Source: Brooklawnia sp049651565
GTDB taxonomy: Bacteria > Actinomycetota > Actinomycetes > Propionibacteriales > Propionibacteriaceae
DNA: 9,598 nucleotides
Direction: 5' to 3'
NCBI RefSeq assembly: GCF_049651565.1
Contig: NZ_JBASCI010000269.1
Location: forward strand, 1 to 9,598
Numbering within the stretch: position 1 is the first letter of the stretch; every line of letters begins with the position of its first letter. A program made the translations under genes and the position numbers. The notes beneath the pieces are model-generated. The model did no database searches, was not told the DNA's origin, and was given only the letters and a program-made list of their open reading frames with translations. Of the stretch, positions 1-5,472 are shown piece by piece.

Positions 1-305
1 GGTTCGGGTTCGGGCTGCGCGGCGGGGGCCGCGGGCTCCTCGGCGGGAGCGGCCGGCTGCGCCTCGGAGGCCTCACCGATGATGGCGAGCACCGCGCCGA
101 CCGGGGCTTCCTCGTCCTCGTTGACCCGGATCTCGAGGAGGGTGCCCGCCACGGGGGAGGGGACTTCGGTGTCGACCTTGTCGGTACTGACCTCCAACAG
201 CGGCTCGTCAACCTCGACGTGCTCACCGACTTCCTTGAGCCAACGGGAGACGGTTCCTTCGGTTACGCTCTCGCCCAAAGCAGGCAAAGTGACTTCAGTC
301 GACAT
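1..305 (-). CDS. sucB: 2-oxo acid dehydrogenase E2 component (dihydrolipoyl acyltransferase), N-terminal lipoyl domain, cut by window edge
   Basis: This is the start of the E2 core subunit of a 2-oxoglutarate or pyruvate dehydrogenase complex. E2 carries acyl groups on a swinging lipoyl-lysine and transfers them to CoA in the cytoplasm. The 101 visible residues begin MSTEVTLPALGESVTEG and form a biotinyl/lipoyl domain (about residues 3-77). The lipoylation motif STDKVDTEVPSP is present, with the target lysine at K43. An Ala/Pro/Glu-rich flexible linker follows from about residue 80 and leads toward a second lipoyl domain or the peripheral-subunit-binding domain beyond the edge. The start is the ATG at 305-303, preceded by AAGGAGA about 7 nt upstream, a strong Shine-Dalgarno. 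Actinobacterial proteins of this type are usually annotated sucB, but in mycobacteria the neighbour of this gene set acts as the pyruvate dehydrogenase E2 (DlaT). The substrate cannot be decided from the lipoyl domain alone. Confidence 0.93.
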   Translation of the reverse strand, partial: MSTEVTLPALGESVTEGTVSRWLKEVGEHVEVDEPLLEVSTDKVDTEVPSPVAGTLLEIRVNEDEEAPVGAVLAIIGEASEAQPAAPAEEPAAPAAQPEPE

Positions 306-344
306 GGGTAGGCTCTCCTTCGAAATGCCATCAATACCGTTGTA

Positions 345-350
345 AGCCTA
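345..350 (-). promoter_or_regulatory. Putative -10 element of the sucB promoter
   Basis: TAGGCT on the minus strand fits the actinobacterial TANNNT -10 consensus. It would place transcription start near 338 and give a leader of roughly 30 nt carrying the AAGGAGA ribosome binding site. No good -35 hexamer is visible at 16-18 bp spacing, which is common in this group. Other AT-richer candidates lie nearby, so the exact element is uncertain. Confidence 0.35.
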
Positions 351-377
351 GCTGGATTGCCCCGGCTGCGCCCGGCT

Positions 378-393
378 GCCGAACCGGTTCGGC
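378..393. promoter_or_regulatory. Perfect 16-bp palindrome in the divergent sucB / 441-767 gap
   Basis: GCCGAACCGGTTCGGC is its own reverse complement over all 16 bases. It lies between two divergent genes, about 30 bp upstream of the putative sucB -10 box and 35 bp upstream of the putative -10 box of the rightward gene. It is preceded by a tandem 10-bp repeat (CCCGGCTG plus two bases, at 361-370 and 371-380). A dimeric transcription factor site is one reading. The regulator is not identifiable from the sequence. Confidence 0.4.
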
Positions 394-428
394 GGGTGCC
401 CACCGAACTCACCGCGCCGACGTGCGGG

Positions 429-434
429 AATAAT
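429..434 (+). promoter_or_regulatory. Putative -10 element for a leaderless transcript of the 441-767 gene
   Basis: AATAAT is the most AT-rich hexamer of this gap and ends exactly 6 nt before the GTG chosen as the start codon. That is the spacing expected if transcription begins on the start codon itself. No convincing Shine-Dalgarno precedes the GTG at a normal distance. Confidence 0.4.
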
Positions 435-440
435 GGAGTG

Positions 441-767
441 GTGGCACCCTTTGGGCGGTTGTTCTCCCGGACCCGGCAGCGTCGGGCTGTGGTCCGCGGC
501 GATCGGTTCATCGACGACGACACCCGGCAGTTCCTGGTGTCGTTCATCAGGCAACGCCGCGGCGTCGAGGCCTGGGTCGAGCCGCCCACGCGGTTCAACA
601 AGCCGTCGCTGCTGCTGATCGCCCACGACGGCGAATGGGCGCGCCGGGCGGTGCCGTCCGGGGCCTGGGCGTTCGACTTCTGCGCCAGGCACCAGGTGCC
701 CGCCTACCAGGCCGGCGTCGTCCCCTACCCGCAACGCAAGCGCGACTGGGACGCCCGGCACCGCTAG
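441..767 (+). CDS. Conserved actinobacterial protein of unknown function
   Basis: This encodes a 108-residue soluble basic protein with no signal peptide or membrane segment. I know the pattern as a small conserved actinobacterial family without an established function; some relatives are loosely labelled oxidoreductase, and nothing visible supports that label. Conserved-looking blocks are an Arg-rich N-terminus (about 11-22, RAVVRGDRF), FVxxRRGVEAWVEPPT-like residues 34-50, a beta-strand-like SLLLIAHDGEWARR (56-69), and the C-terminal YQAGVVPYPQRKRDW (89-103), which is typical of the family. The GTG at 441 was chosen because family members usually start just before the Arg-rich block and because of the AATAAT box 6 nt upstream. 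A TTG at 357 or GTG at 438 would also be in frame. It is divergent from sucB, and its stop is 12 bp from the stop of the convergent aminopeptidase gene. Confidence 0.7.
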   Translation: MAPFGRLFSRTRQRRAVVRGDRFIDDDTRQFLVSFIRQRRGVEAWVEPPTRFNKPSLLLIAHDGEWARRAVPSGAWAFDFCARHQVPAYQAGVVPYPQRKRDWDARHR

Positions 768-772
768 GTGCC
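757..772. terminator. Small hairpin between convergent genes, candidate bidirectional terminator
   Basis: GGCACC (757-762) and GGTGCC (767-772) form a perfect 6-bp stem with a GCTA tetraloop that contains the TAG stop of the upstream gene. Flanking CCC (754-756) and GGG (777-779) could extend it across a bulge. There is no T-tract. It sits exactly between the ends of two converging genes, which is the main reason to consider a terminator role. Confidence 0.35.
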
Positions 773-779
773 AAGCGGG

Positions 780-2312
780 TCAGCCGGCCATCGACTGGGC
801 CAGCGCCACCAGGGTGCGAACCCCCATCCCGGTGGCCTGCGCCGGCACGTAGTCGTGCGGGGCGTCACGGTTCCAGGCCGGACCGGCGATGTCCAGGTGC
901 GCCCAGTTGGTGCCGGCCGCCACGAAGTGTTGCAGAAAGGCAGCCGCGAACAGGGCGCTGCCGTAGCGGTCCTTCTTGGAGCGCAGGTCGGCCACGTCGG
1001 ATGCCAGCTGGCTGCGGGCGTGCGAGGTGATCGGCAGGTGCCAGAACTCCTCACCGGCCGACTCGGCGGCGTCCAGCAACCGGTCTGCAGTGGCTTCGTC
1101 GTTGCTCATCAGCCCGCCCACCCGGGTGCCCAGGGCGACCATGCACGCCCCGGTCAGGGTGGCGATGTCAACCACCAGGTCCGGGCGGTCGGCGTTGGCG
1201 CGGGCCAGGGCGTCGGCGAGCACGATCCTGCCCTCGCAGTCGGAGTCGATGTTCTCCACCGTGGTGCCGTCGTGGATGGTCAGCACGTCGCCGGGACGGT
1301 AGGCGGTGCCGGAGATCATCGATTCCGCCAGCGGGGTGTAGCTGGTCACGTGGACGGCCAGTCCACGCTCGGCGATCGCCCTGGTCGCCGCGATCACCGC
1401 CGCGGCACCGGCCATGTCATGCTTCATGGTCAGCAGGCTCTCGGCCGGTTTCAAGTTGTAACCGCCGGAGTCGTAGGTGATGCCCTTGCCGACCAGCACC
1501 AGGTGCTGGCGGGCCGAGCGCGGGTGGTAATCCAGCCGGAGCAGCCTGGGCGGCCGCGCCGAACCCCCGCCGACCGCCAGAATGCCGCCGTAGCCGCCCT
1601 TCTCCAAGGCTGCCTCGTCGAGCACCTCGACCTCCACGCGGACGTCCTTGAGGTAGCCGCGGGCTTGTTCGACGAGGTCTGCCGGGCCCAGCAGGTTGGG
1701 CGGCAGGTTCGTCCAGTCGCGGGCCACGCAGACCGCCTGCGCCACCGTCCGTCCGGCGTCCAGGGCCTGCTGGGACGCCCGCGATGATCCGACCACACCG
1801 ATCGACTCGATCGTCGGCCGGGTGGGTTCGCGGCGCAGCTTCGCGAAGCTCCACGACGCCAGCAGCGCCCCCTCGACCACGGCCTGCAGATGCGCGTCCG
1901 AGGTGGCCTCCAGGCTGACCACGATGCGGCGCGGGGCGGGGGAGCCGTTGGAGGCGGCGTGCCGTACCCCGATGGCGGCGGCTCGTCGCAGGTCCTCCGG
2001 ACGCAGATCCAGGTCGTCACCCAGACCGACCGCCAACACCCGGATGCCAGGCAGGTTGAGGCAGGTGAGCCGGTCGACGTCGGTCTGCGCGCCCTGATCG
2101 GTGAGCAGGTTGGCGAGCTGGCTGCCGCGCCCGGCGGCCCGCTCCAGTTCAGCGGTGGCGCCGATCACGGTGGGCTGGCCCTTGGATGTGGCCAGCCCGA
2201 TGACCACGTCGCTGGCCCTGCCGATCGACTTGACCAGTTCGACCCGGGGCAGCGCGGTGCGTCCCGGATCGAAGCGGGCCGGTTCGAACAGGTTCTGGTG
2301 CGGGGTCGCCAT
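780..2312 (-). CDS. pepA: Leucyl aminopeptidase (M17 family cytosol aminopeptidase)
   Basis: This is a two-metal M17 aminopeptidase, expected to be a cytoplasmic hexamer that removes N-terminal residues from peptides. Numbered from the upstream in-frame ATG at 2348 (522 residues), the N-terminal macro-like domain spans about 30-180 and the catalytic domain about 195-515. Visible active-site residues are the ligand Lys288 in VGKG, Asp293 in TYDSGG, catalytic Lys300 in NLKP, Asp311 in MKHDM, and Asp370, Glu372 and Arg374 in DSDCEGR. That last motif departs from the family signature NTDAEGR, but the metal ligands are kept. I chose the ATG at 2312 (510 residues). It has GAGAGG about 6 nt upstream, whereas the ATG at 2348 has no ribosome binding site and lies upstream of the transcription start predicted from the TAGCCT box. 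Mycobacterial homologues are called pepB. The gene is divergent from gcvT. Confidence 0.93.
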   Translation of the reverse strand: MATPHQNLFEPARFDPGRTALPRVELVKSIGRASDVVIGLATSKGQPTVIGATAELERAAGRGSQLANLLTDQGAQTDVDRLTCLNLPGIRVLAVGLGDDLDLRPEDLRRAAAIGVRHAASNGSPAPRRIVVSLEATSDAHLQAVVEGALLASWSFAKLRREPTRPTIESIGVVGSSRASQQALDAGRTVAQAVCVARDWTNLPPNLLGPADLVEQARGYLKDVRVEVEVLDEAALEKGGYGGILAVGGGSARPPRLLRLDYHPRSARQHLVLVGKGITYDSGGYNLKPAESLLTMKHDMAGAAAVIAATRAIAERGLAVHVTSYTPLAESMISGTAYRPGDVLTIHDGTTVENIDSDCEGRIVLADALARANADRPDLVVDIATLTGACMVALGTRVGGLMSNDEATADRLLDAAESAGEEFWHLPITSHARSQLASDVADLRSKKDRYGSALFAAAFLQHFVAAGTNWAHLDIAGPAWNRDAPHDYVPAQATGMGVRTLVALAQSMAG

Positions 2313-2349
2313 CTGATACCTCTCGCGGTCGGTTGAGTTCTGCGTCATC

Positions 2350-2355
2350 AGGCTA
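2350..2355 (-). promoter_or_regulatory. Putative -10 element of the aminopeptidase promoter
   Basis: TAGCCT on the minus strand fits TANNNT. It predicts a start near 2343, downstream of the ATG at 2348, and so favours translation from the ATG at 2312 behind GAGAGG. It is interlocked with the gcvT promoter on the other strand. Confidence 0.4.
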
Positions 2356-2375
2356 GCCCGTCACCCGCGGTGCAG

Positions 2376-2381
2376 TAGCGT
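2376..2381 (+). promoter_or_regulatory. Putative -10 element of the gcvT promoter
   Basis: TAGCGT fits TANNNT and predicts a start near 2388, with a leader of about 23 nt that contains GAGGTGA just before the gcvT ATG. A -35 at 17-bp spacing would fall on 2353-2358 (CTAGCC), which overlaps the opposing -10 box of the aminopeptidase gene. Confidence 0.4.
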
Positions 2382-2410
2382 GGCTGCCGTTGACCCCATT
2401 GAGGTGAGCC

Positions 2411-3508
2411 ATGTCCGAACAGTCCCTGCACCAGTCGCCGCTGCACGTCCGCCACGAGGCGGCTGGCGCCAAGATGTCCGAGTTCGGCGGCTGGCTGATG
2501 CCGCTGGAGTACGGCGACGGTGGCGTGCTGGCCGAGCATGCCGCGGTGCGGGAGGCGGTGGGCATCTTCGACGTCTCCCACCTGGGCAAGCTGCGGGTCA
2601 GTGGACCCGGTGCCGCCGACTACCTCAACCGCCAACTGTCCAACGACCTGGCGAAGATCGGCCCCGGTCGCGCGCAGTACCACCTGCTGTGCAACGCCAC
2701 CGGCGGGGTGGTGGACGACATGATCGCCTACCTGGTCAGCGACGACGAGGTGCTGTTGATTCCCAACGCCGCCAACTCTGCTACGGTCGCCGCCCTACTG
2801 GCCGAGCAGGCGCCACCTGGCGTGCAGGTCACCAACCTGCACCACGACCTGGCGGTGATCGCCGTCCAGGGCCCGCGTTCGGATGAACTGCTGGCATGGC
2901 TCGGCGTGCCCACGCAGATGGGTTACATGGGCTTCGAGCGCCTTGACGAGCAGACCACGGTGTGCCGCACCGGGTACACCGGCGAGCGGGGCTGCGAACT
3001 GGTGATACCGAGCCGGGACGCCGACGGTTGGTGGCAGCGGCTGCTGGACGCCGGCGCCCGGTTCGGCGTCCGGGCCTGCGGGCTGGGGGCGCGCGACACC
3101 CTGCGCACCGAGATGGGCTATGCCCTGCACGGCCACGAGCTGTCGCCACAGATAGATCCGGTCAGCGCCGGGGTGTCGTGGGCCGTCGGCTGGGACAAGC
3201 CCGAGTTCGCCGGCCGTGAGGCGCTGCTGGCGATCCGCGAGGCCGGTCCGGCGCGGCGTTCGCGCGGCATCAGGGCCACCGAACGCGGCATCCCGCGTCC
3301 GGGCATGGAGGTCGTGGCACCCGACGATACGGTGATCGGGGTGGTCACCTCGGGCACCTTCTCACCAACCCTGCGAGTGGGCATCGGCCTGGCGCTGGTG
3401 GACGCCGACCACAGGCCCGGCTCGGCCGTCAGCGTGCGGGTGCGGCGCCGGCTGGAGGAGTTCGAACTGGTCAAGCCGCCGTTCATGGCCTCACGCGTCC
3501 GCCAGTGA
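2411..3508 (+). CDS. gcvT: Glycine cleavage system T-protein (aminomethyltransferase)
   Basis: The T-protein releases ammonia from the aminomethyl group carried on lipoylated H-protein and transfers the one-carbon unit to tetrahydrofolate, in the cytoplasm. The 365 residues match the usual family length. The GCV_T folate-binding domain covers about 10-260, with GGWLMP (26-31), GIFDVSHLGK (51-60) and GGVVDDMIAY (98-107), whose aspartates (D102/D103) include the catalytic one. The block LGARDTLRTEMGYALHGHEL is about 236-255. The C-terminal barrel domain covers about 280-360 (RGIRATERGIPRPGM, VTSGTFSPTL). The ATG at 2411 is preceded by GAGGTGA, a near-perfect Shine-Dalgarno. No gcvH or gcvP lies in the window, so T-protein is encoded apart from its partners or they lie elsewhere. 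Its last 18 bp overlap the end of the convergent 3491-3709 gene. Confidence 0.95.
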   Translation: MSEQSLHQSPLHVRHEAAGAKMSEFGGWLMPLEYGDGGVLAEHAAVREAVGIFDVSHLGKLRVSGPGAADYLNRQLSNDLAKIGPGRAQYHLLCNATGGVVDDMIAYLVSDDEVLLIPNAANSATVAALLAEQAPPGVQVTNLHHDLAVIAVQGPRSDELLAWLGVPTQMGYMGFERLDEQTTVCRTGYTGERGCELVIPSRDADGWWQRLLDAGARFGVRACGLGARDTLRTEMGYALHGHELSPQIDPVSAGVSWAVGWDKPEFAGREALLAIREAGPARRSRGIRATERGIPRPGMEVVAPDDTVIGVVTSGTFSPTLRVGIGLALVDADHRPGSAVSVRVRRRLEEFELVKPPFMASRVRQ

Positions 3509-3709
3509 CATCGGCCCGTAGACGAGCCGATCGGATTCGAAGAGGCTGACCTGCTGGACACCGAGGTCCTGCAGGTCGAGGTAGAACTCGCCGAGCCACT
3601 GCTCGGCAGTCGCCTGGTCGGCGAAGCGGGTGCCGAGCCCCACCGCGGCCAGGTCGTCGTCGGTGGCTGTCGCGCCGGGCGCCAGTTCGGCGTCCCACCA
3701 GTAGGCCAT
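3491..3709 (-). CDS. Small conserved protein of unknown function, coupled to the DUF3043 gene
   Basis: This encodes a 72-residue acidic protein that begins MAYWWDAELAPG and ends in SDRLVYGPMSLADA. It has no membrane segment or cysteine and no motif I can assign. The middle, TRFADQATAEQWLGEFYLDL, looks like an amphipathic helix followed by a beta-strand (QQVSLFES), as in small actinobacterial proteins usually left as hypothetical. It is credible as a gene because its ATG (3709-3707) shares one base with the TGA stop of the upstream DUF3043 gene (TGATG), the usual sign of translational coupling, and because its codon use is normal for the window. The 3' end overlaps gcvT by 18 bp in the convergent orientation. 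Confidence 0.72.
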   Translation of the reverse strand: MAYWWDAELAPGATATDDDLAAVGLGTRFADQATAEQWLGEFYLDLQDLGVQQVSLFESDRLVYGPMSLADA

Positions 3710-4287
3710 CAGTACTGCGCGCCGCGGTCGAGGGCTGCCGGGGGGCGGCGGAAGCGCCGCATCGCAACCATCCGGGAGGCCATGTACATCAGCAGGCCAC
3801 GGCGCGGAGCGGTCGGCGCCCGCTGCGCCAGCAGCCGCTTGTACATGCTCCACATGAAGGCGACCTCGATGATGACACCGACCATGATCGCCCAGATCGC
3901 GTAGGACGCGTAGAGCGCCAGTTGCGGGAACCAGGTACCGGCGATGAACAGCGACATCGCCAGGAACAGCAGCGGCCAACTGAACTCGCTGAAGGTCCAG
4001 CGGGCGTCGACGAAGTTGCGCAGCAGCACCCGTTCGGGACGCACCTCGGCGTCCTGGTAGGCCTTCTCCTCACGGACGCGGCGGATCTCCCGCTGGCGGG
4101 CCTTCTGCTCCCGCTTCGACAACGTCGGACGCATCCGCTCACGGCGAAGCTGCTCGGCTTCCCGGCGGCTGAGCGTCGGCGCGCCCTTGCCCTGCTCCGG
4201 TTCGGGATGCTGGGCGGCGTCGTCGGTCGCAACCTCCGCGGGGCGATCGGCCGCGTCACTGCTGTCATAGGGGCGGAAGAGTCCCAC
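3709..4287 (-). CDS. DUF3043 family membrane protein
   Basis: This actinobacterial integral membrane protein of unknown function has about 192 residues. A charged, disordered N-terminal half contains the family pattern GKGAPTLSRREAE followed by a long Arg/Lys/Glu-rich helix (SKREQKARQREIRRVREEK). The segment RPERVLLRNFVDARWTFSEF then leads into two membrane helices (about 104-121 and 123-148 from the GTG start) and a basic cytoplasmic tail. I chose the GTG at 4287-4285 because AGAAGGA lies 5 nt upstream and the protein then starts MGLFRPYDSSD. The in-frame ATG at 4320 overlaps a TAGGAT -10 box and has no spaced ribosome binding site. It is the first gene of a two-gene unit with the 72-residue protein and is divergent from pspA. 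From memory, a DUF3043 gene (Rv2206) occupies the same neighbourhood in mycobacteria. Confidence 0.88.
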   Translation of the reverse strand: MGLFRPYDSSDAADRPAEVATDDAAQHPEPEQGKGAPTLSRREAEQLRRERMRPTLSKREQKARQREIRRVREEKAYQDAEVRPERVLLRNFVDARWTFSEFSWPLLFLAMSLFIAGTWFPQLALYASYAIWAIMVGVIIEVAFMWSMYKRLLAQRAPTAPRRGLLMYMASRMVAMRRFRRPPAALDRGAQY

Positions 4288-4318
4288 GAATTTCCTTCTA
4301 CTCGATGCTGCTGTGGCC

Positions 4319-4324
4319 ATCCTA
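4319..4324 (-). promoter_or_regulatory. Putative -10 element of the DUF3043 promoter
   Basis: TAGGAT on the minus strand fits TANNNT. It overlaps the in-frame ATG at 4320 and predicts a transcript start near 4312, so that ATG would not be in the mRNA. The remaining leader carries AGAAGGA before the GTG at 4287. Confidence 0.45.
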
Positions 4325-4345
4325 GTTGCCCGGGGCGTGAACCTC

Positions 4346-4351
4346 TAAGCT
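4346..4351 (+). promoter_or_regulatory. Putative -10 element of the pspA promoter
   Basis: TAAGCT fits TANNNT, about 33 bp before the pspA ATG. It lies 21 bp from the opposing DUF3043 -10 box, so the two promoters must share or compete for the same -35 region. No sigma-54 type (GG/GC) or clear ECF-type promoter, as found for enterobacterial psp genes, is visible here. Confidence 0.35.
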
Positions 4352-4383
4352 GGGGAGAGCACGAAAGAAGGGCGACTCAGCAG

Positions 4384-5112
4384 ATGGCAGGTATCTTCCG
4401 CCGTATCACGCGGGCGCTGGGGTCCAATGGTGAACCCGAGCAGCCCGCCGACCCGATCCGCGATGCCTATGGTGAGCAGATCGAGCTGTTGCAGCAGGTG
4501 CGCCGCGGGGCCGCCGAGGTTGCAGCCAACCGCAAGCGACTCGCCCAGCACATGACACAACTGGCTGCCGAGGTCGATTCGCTGACGGTGAGTGCGCGGC
4601 GGCTGCTCGAGCAGGGCCGTGACGATCTGGCCAGGGAGGCCCTGCTACGCAAGCAATCGCTGTCGGCGCAGTTGACGGCGCTCGAGGCCGAACACGACCA
4701 GTTGCGGCTCACCGAGGAACGACTGGTGCTCACCAGCACCCGGCTGCACGCGAAGATCGACGCCATCCGCACCAAGCGCGACACCGTGTGGGCGAGCTAC
4801 TCGGCCGCCGAGGCGCAGGCCAGGGTGGCGGCTGCGTTTGCCGCGCTGGATGGCGACCTCGGACGTGCCGGGCAGGTCGTCCAGCAGGCCGCCCAGCAGT
4901 CCGACGCGGTGGCAGCTCCCCAGCAGGTGGCCTCCGAACCGCGGCAGGGGGACTCCGACGAACAGGCCGCCTCCGAGCTCGCGGCCATGAAGGCCGAACT
5001 CGCCAGCCGGGATCCGGTCGAGGCGGAACATGGTTCCTACCGGCAGCCGGGTGAGCCGGCCGAGCCGGAAGTGCAGGACACCTGGCCGGCCGACGCGAGG
5101 CGGGCACAGTGA
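4384..5112 (+). CDS. pspA: PspA/IM30 family membrane-stress protein
   Basis: This is a PspA/IM30 (ESCRT-III-like) protein. The family forms helical coiled-coil assemblies on the cytoplasmic face of the membrane and protects it during envelope stress. It has 242 residues. The N-terminal amphipathic helix is MAGIFRRITRALG (1-13), followed by the family's DPxxxxxxxIEQLQ-like block DPIRDAYGEQIELLQQVRR (about 23-41). A long coiled coil runs from about 42 to 155, rich in heptad Leu/Ala/Glu, with the characteristic KQSLSAQLTALE and KRDTVWASYSAAEAQ. The region from about 165 on is a Gln/Ala/Glu/Pro-rich extension with one short helix (ELAAMKAELA) before a disordered end. The ATG at 4384 is preceded by AAGAAGGG at a rather long spacing of about 11 nt. 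Its stop overlaps the GTG start of the next gene by 4 bp (GTGA), so the two are translationally coupled. Confidence 0.9.
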   Translation: MAGIFRRITRALGSNGEPEQPADPIRDAYGEQIELLQQVRRGAAEVAANRKRLAQHMTQLAAEVDSLTVSARRLLEQGRDDLAREALLRKQSLSAQLTALEAEHDQLRLTEERLVLTSTRLHAKIDAIRTKRDTVWASYSAAEAQARVAAAFAALDGDLGRAGQVVQQAAQQSDAVAAPQQVASEPRQGDSDEQAASELAAMKAELASRDPVEAEHGSYRQPGEPAEPEVQDTWPADARRAQ

Positions 5113-5399
5113 TCGTCCGAATCATGGGACAGGGCCAGTGGGAGGTGCCCGACGACCTGGTGATCCGGCTCAACGTGCTGGACGAGATGGTAACCGACGC
5201 CGTGGCCTCCCGCGATGCCGAGGAACTGGCGCTGGCCCTGGCCGAGATGGCCGATCTGGTCAAGAGGTACGGCACCTCGGTGCCGCCCGGCCGGGCCCGG
5301 CTGAGCGACCTGATCGTGCCGGACGTGCAGGCGTCCATGACCGAGATCAGCGAGTGGCTGCAGGAGAGCCGCGCCGAGGACGGTCTGATCCCCGGTTGA
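5109..5399 (+). CDS. pspAA: PspA-associated protein PspAA
   Basis: This is a 96-residue protein of the PspAA family, a small domain found next to or fused with PspA in actinobacteria and other phyla; its biochemical role is not established. The family ends are both present: MIVRIMGQGQWEVPD at the N-terminus and the terminal GLIPG. Between them are a helical hairpin (about 18-50, DDLVIRLNVLDEMVTDAV and ELALALAEMADLVKRYG) and SDLIVPDVQASMTEISEWL. There is no membrane segment. The GTG start lies inside the pspA stop (GTGA, 4-bp overlap), so translation is probably coupled. The genetic link suggests that it works with PspA at the membrane. That is inferred from context rather than seen in any catalytic motif. 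Confidence 0.85.
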   Translation: MIVRIMGQGQWEVPDDLVIRLNVLDEMVTDAVASRDAEELALALAEMADLVKRYGTSVPPGRARLSDLIVPDVQASMTEISEWLQESRAEDGLIPG

Positions 5400-5407
5400 C
5401 ACGGTCG

Positions 5408-5413
5408 TAGACT
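5408..5413 (+). promoter_or_regulatory. Putative -10 element of the erpA promoter
   Basis: TAGACT fits TANNNT in the 73-bp gap between pspAA and erpA and would give a leader of about 50 nt. A TTGACA lies at 5396-5401 but only 6 bp from this box, so the two cannot work together as one sigma-70 promoter. The erpA gene could also be read through from pspA. Confidence 0.3.
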
Positions 5414-5472
5414 GGGACGCAGCCCGGCACCACCACCGGACTGCTTGCTTAGAGACCTATGGAGCAGATGAG

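Noticed and set aside
768..1787. A 339-codon open frame on the plus strand opposite the aminopeptidase gene.
   Set aside because: The composition is typical of antisense frames (Gly, Val, Gln, His-rich), with no motif or ribosome binding site; the opposite strand holds the complete M17 catalytic set.
3922..4383. An upstream in-frame extension of pspA that would add about 154 residues.
   Set aside because: The extension is antisense to the DUF3043 gene and unlike any PspA. The protein starting MAGIFRRITRALG at 4384 begins with the expected amphipathic helix.
5396..5401. A perfect TTGACA before erpA as a -35 element.
   Set aside because: It overlaps the pspAA stop. The only good -10 box is 6 bp away, and nothing resembling a -10 lies 16-18 bp downstream.
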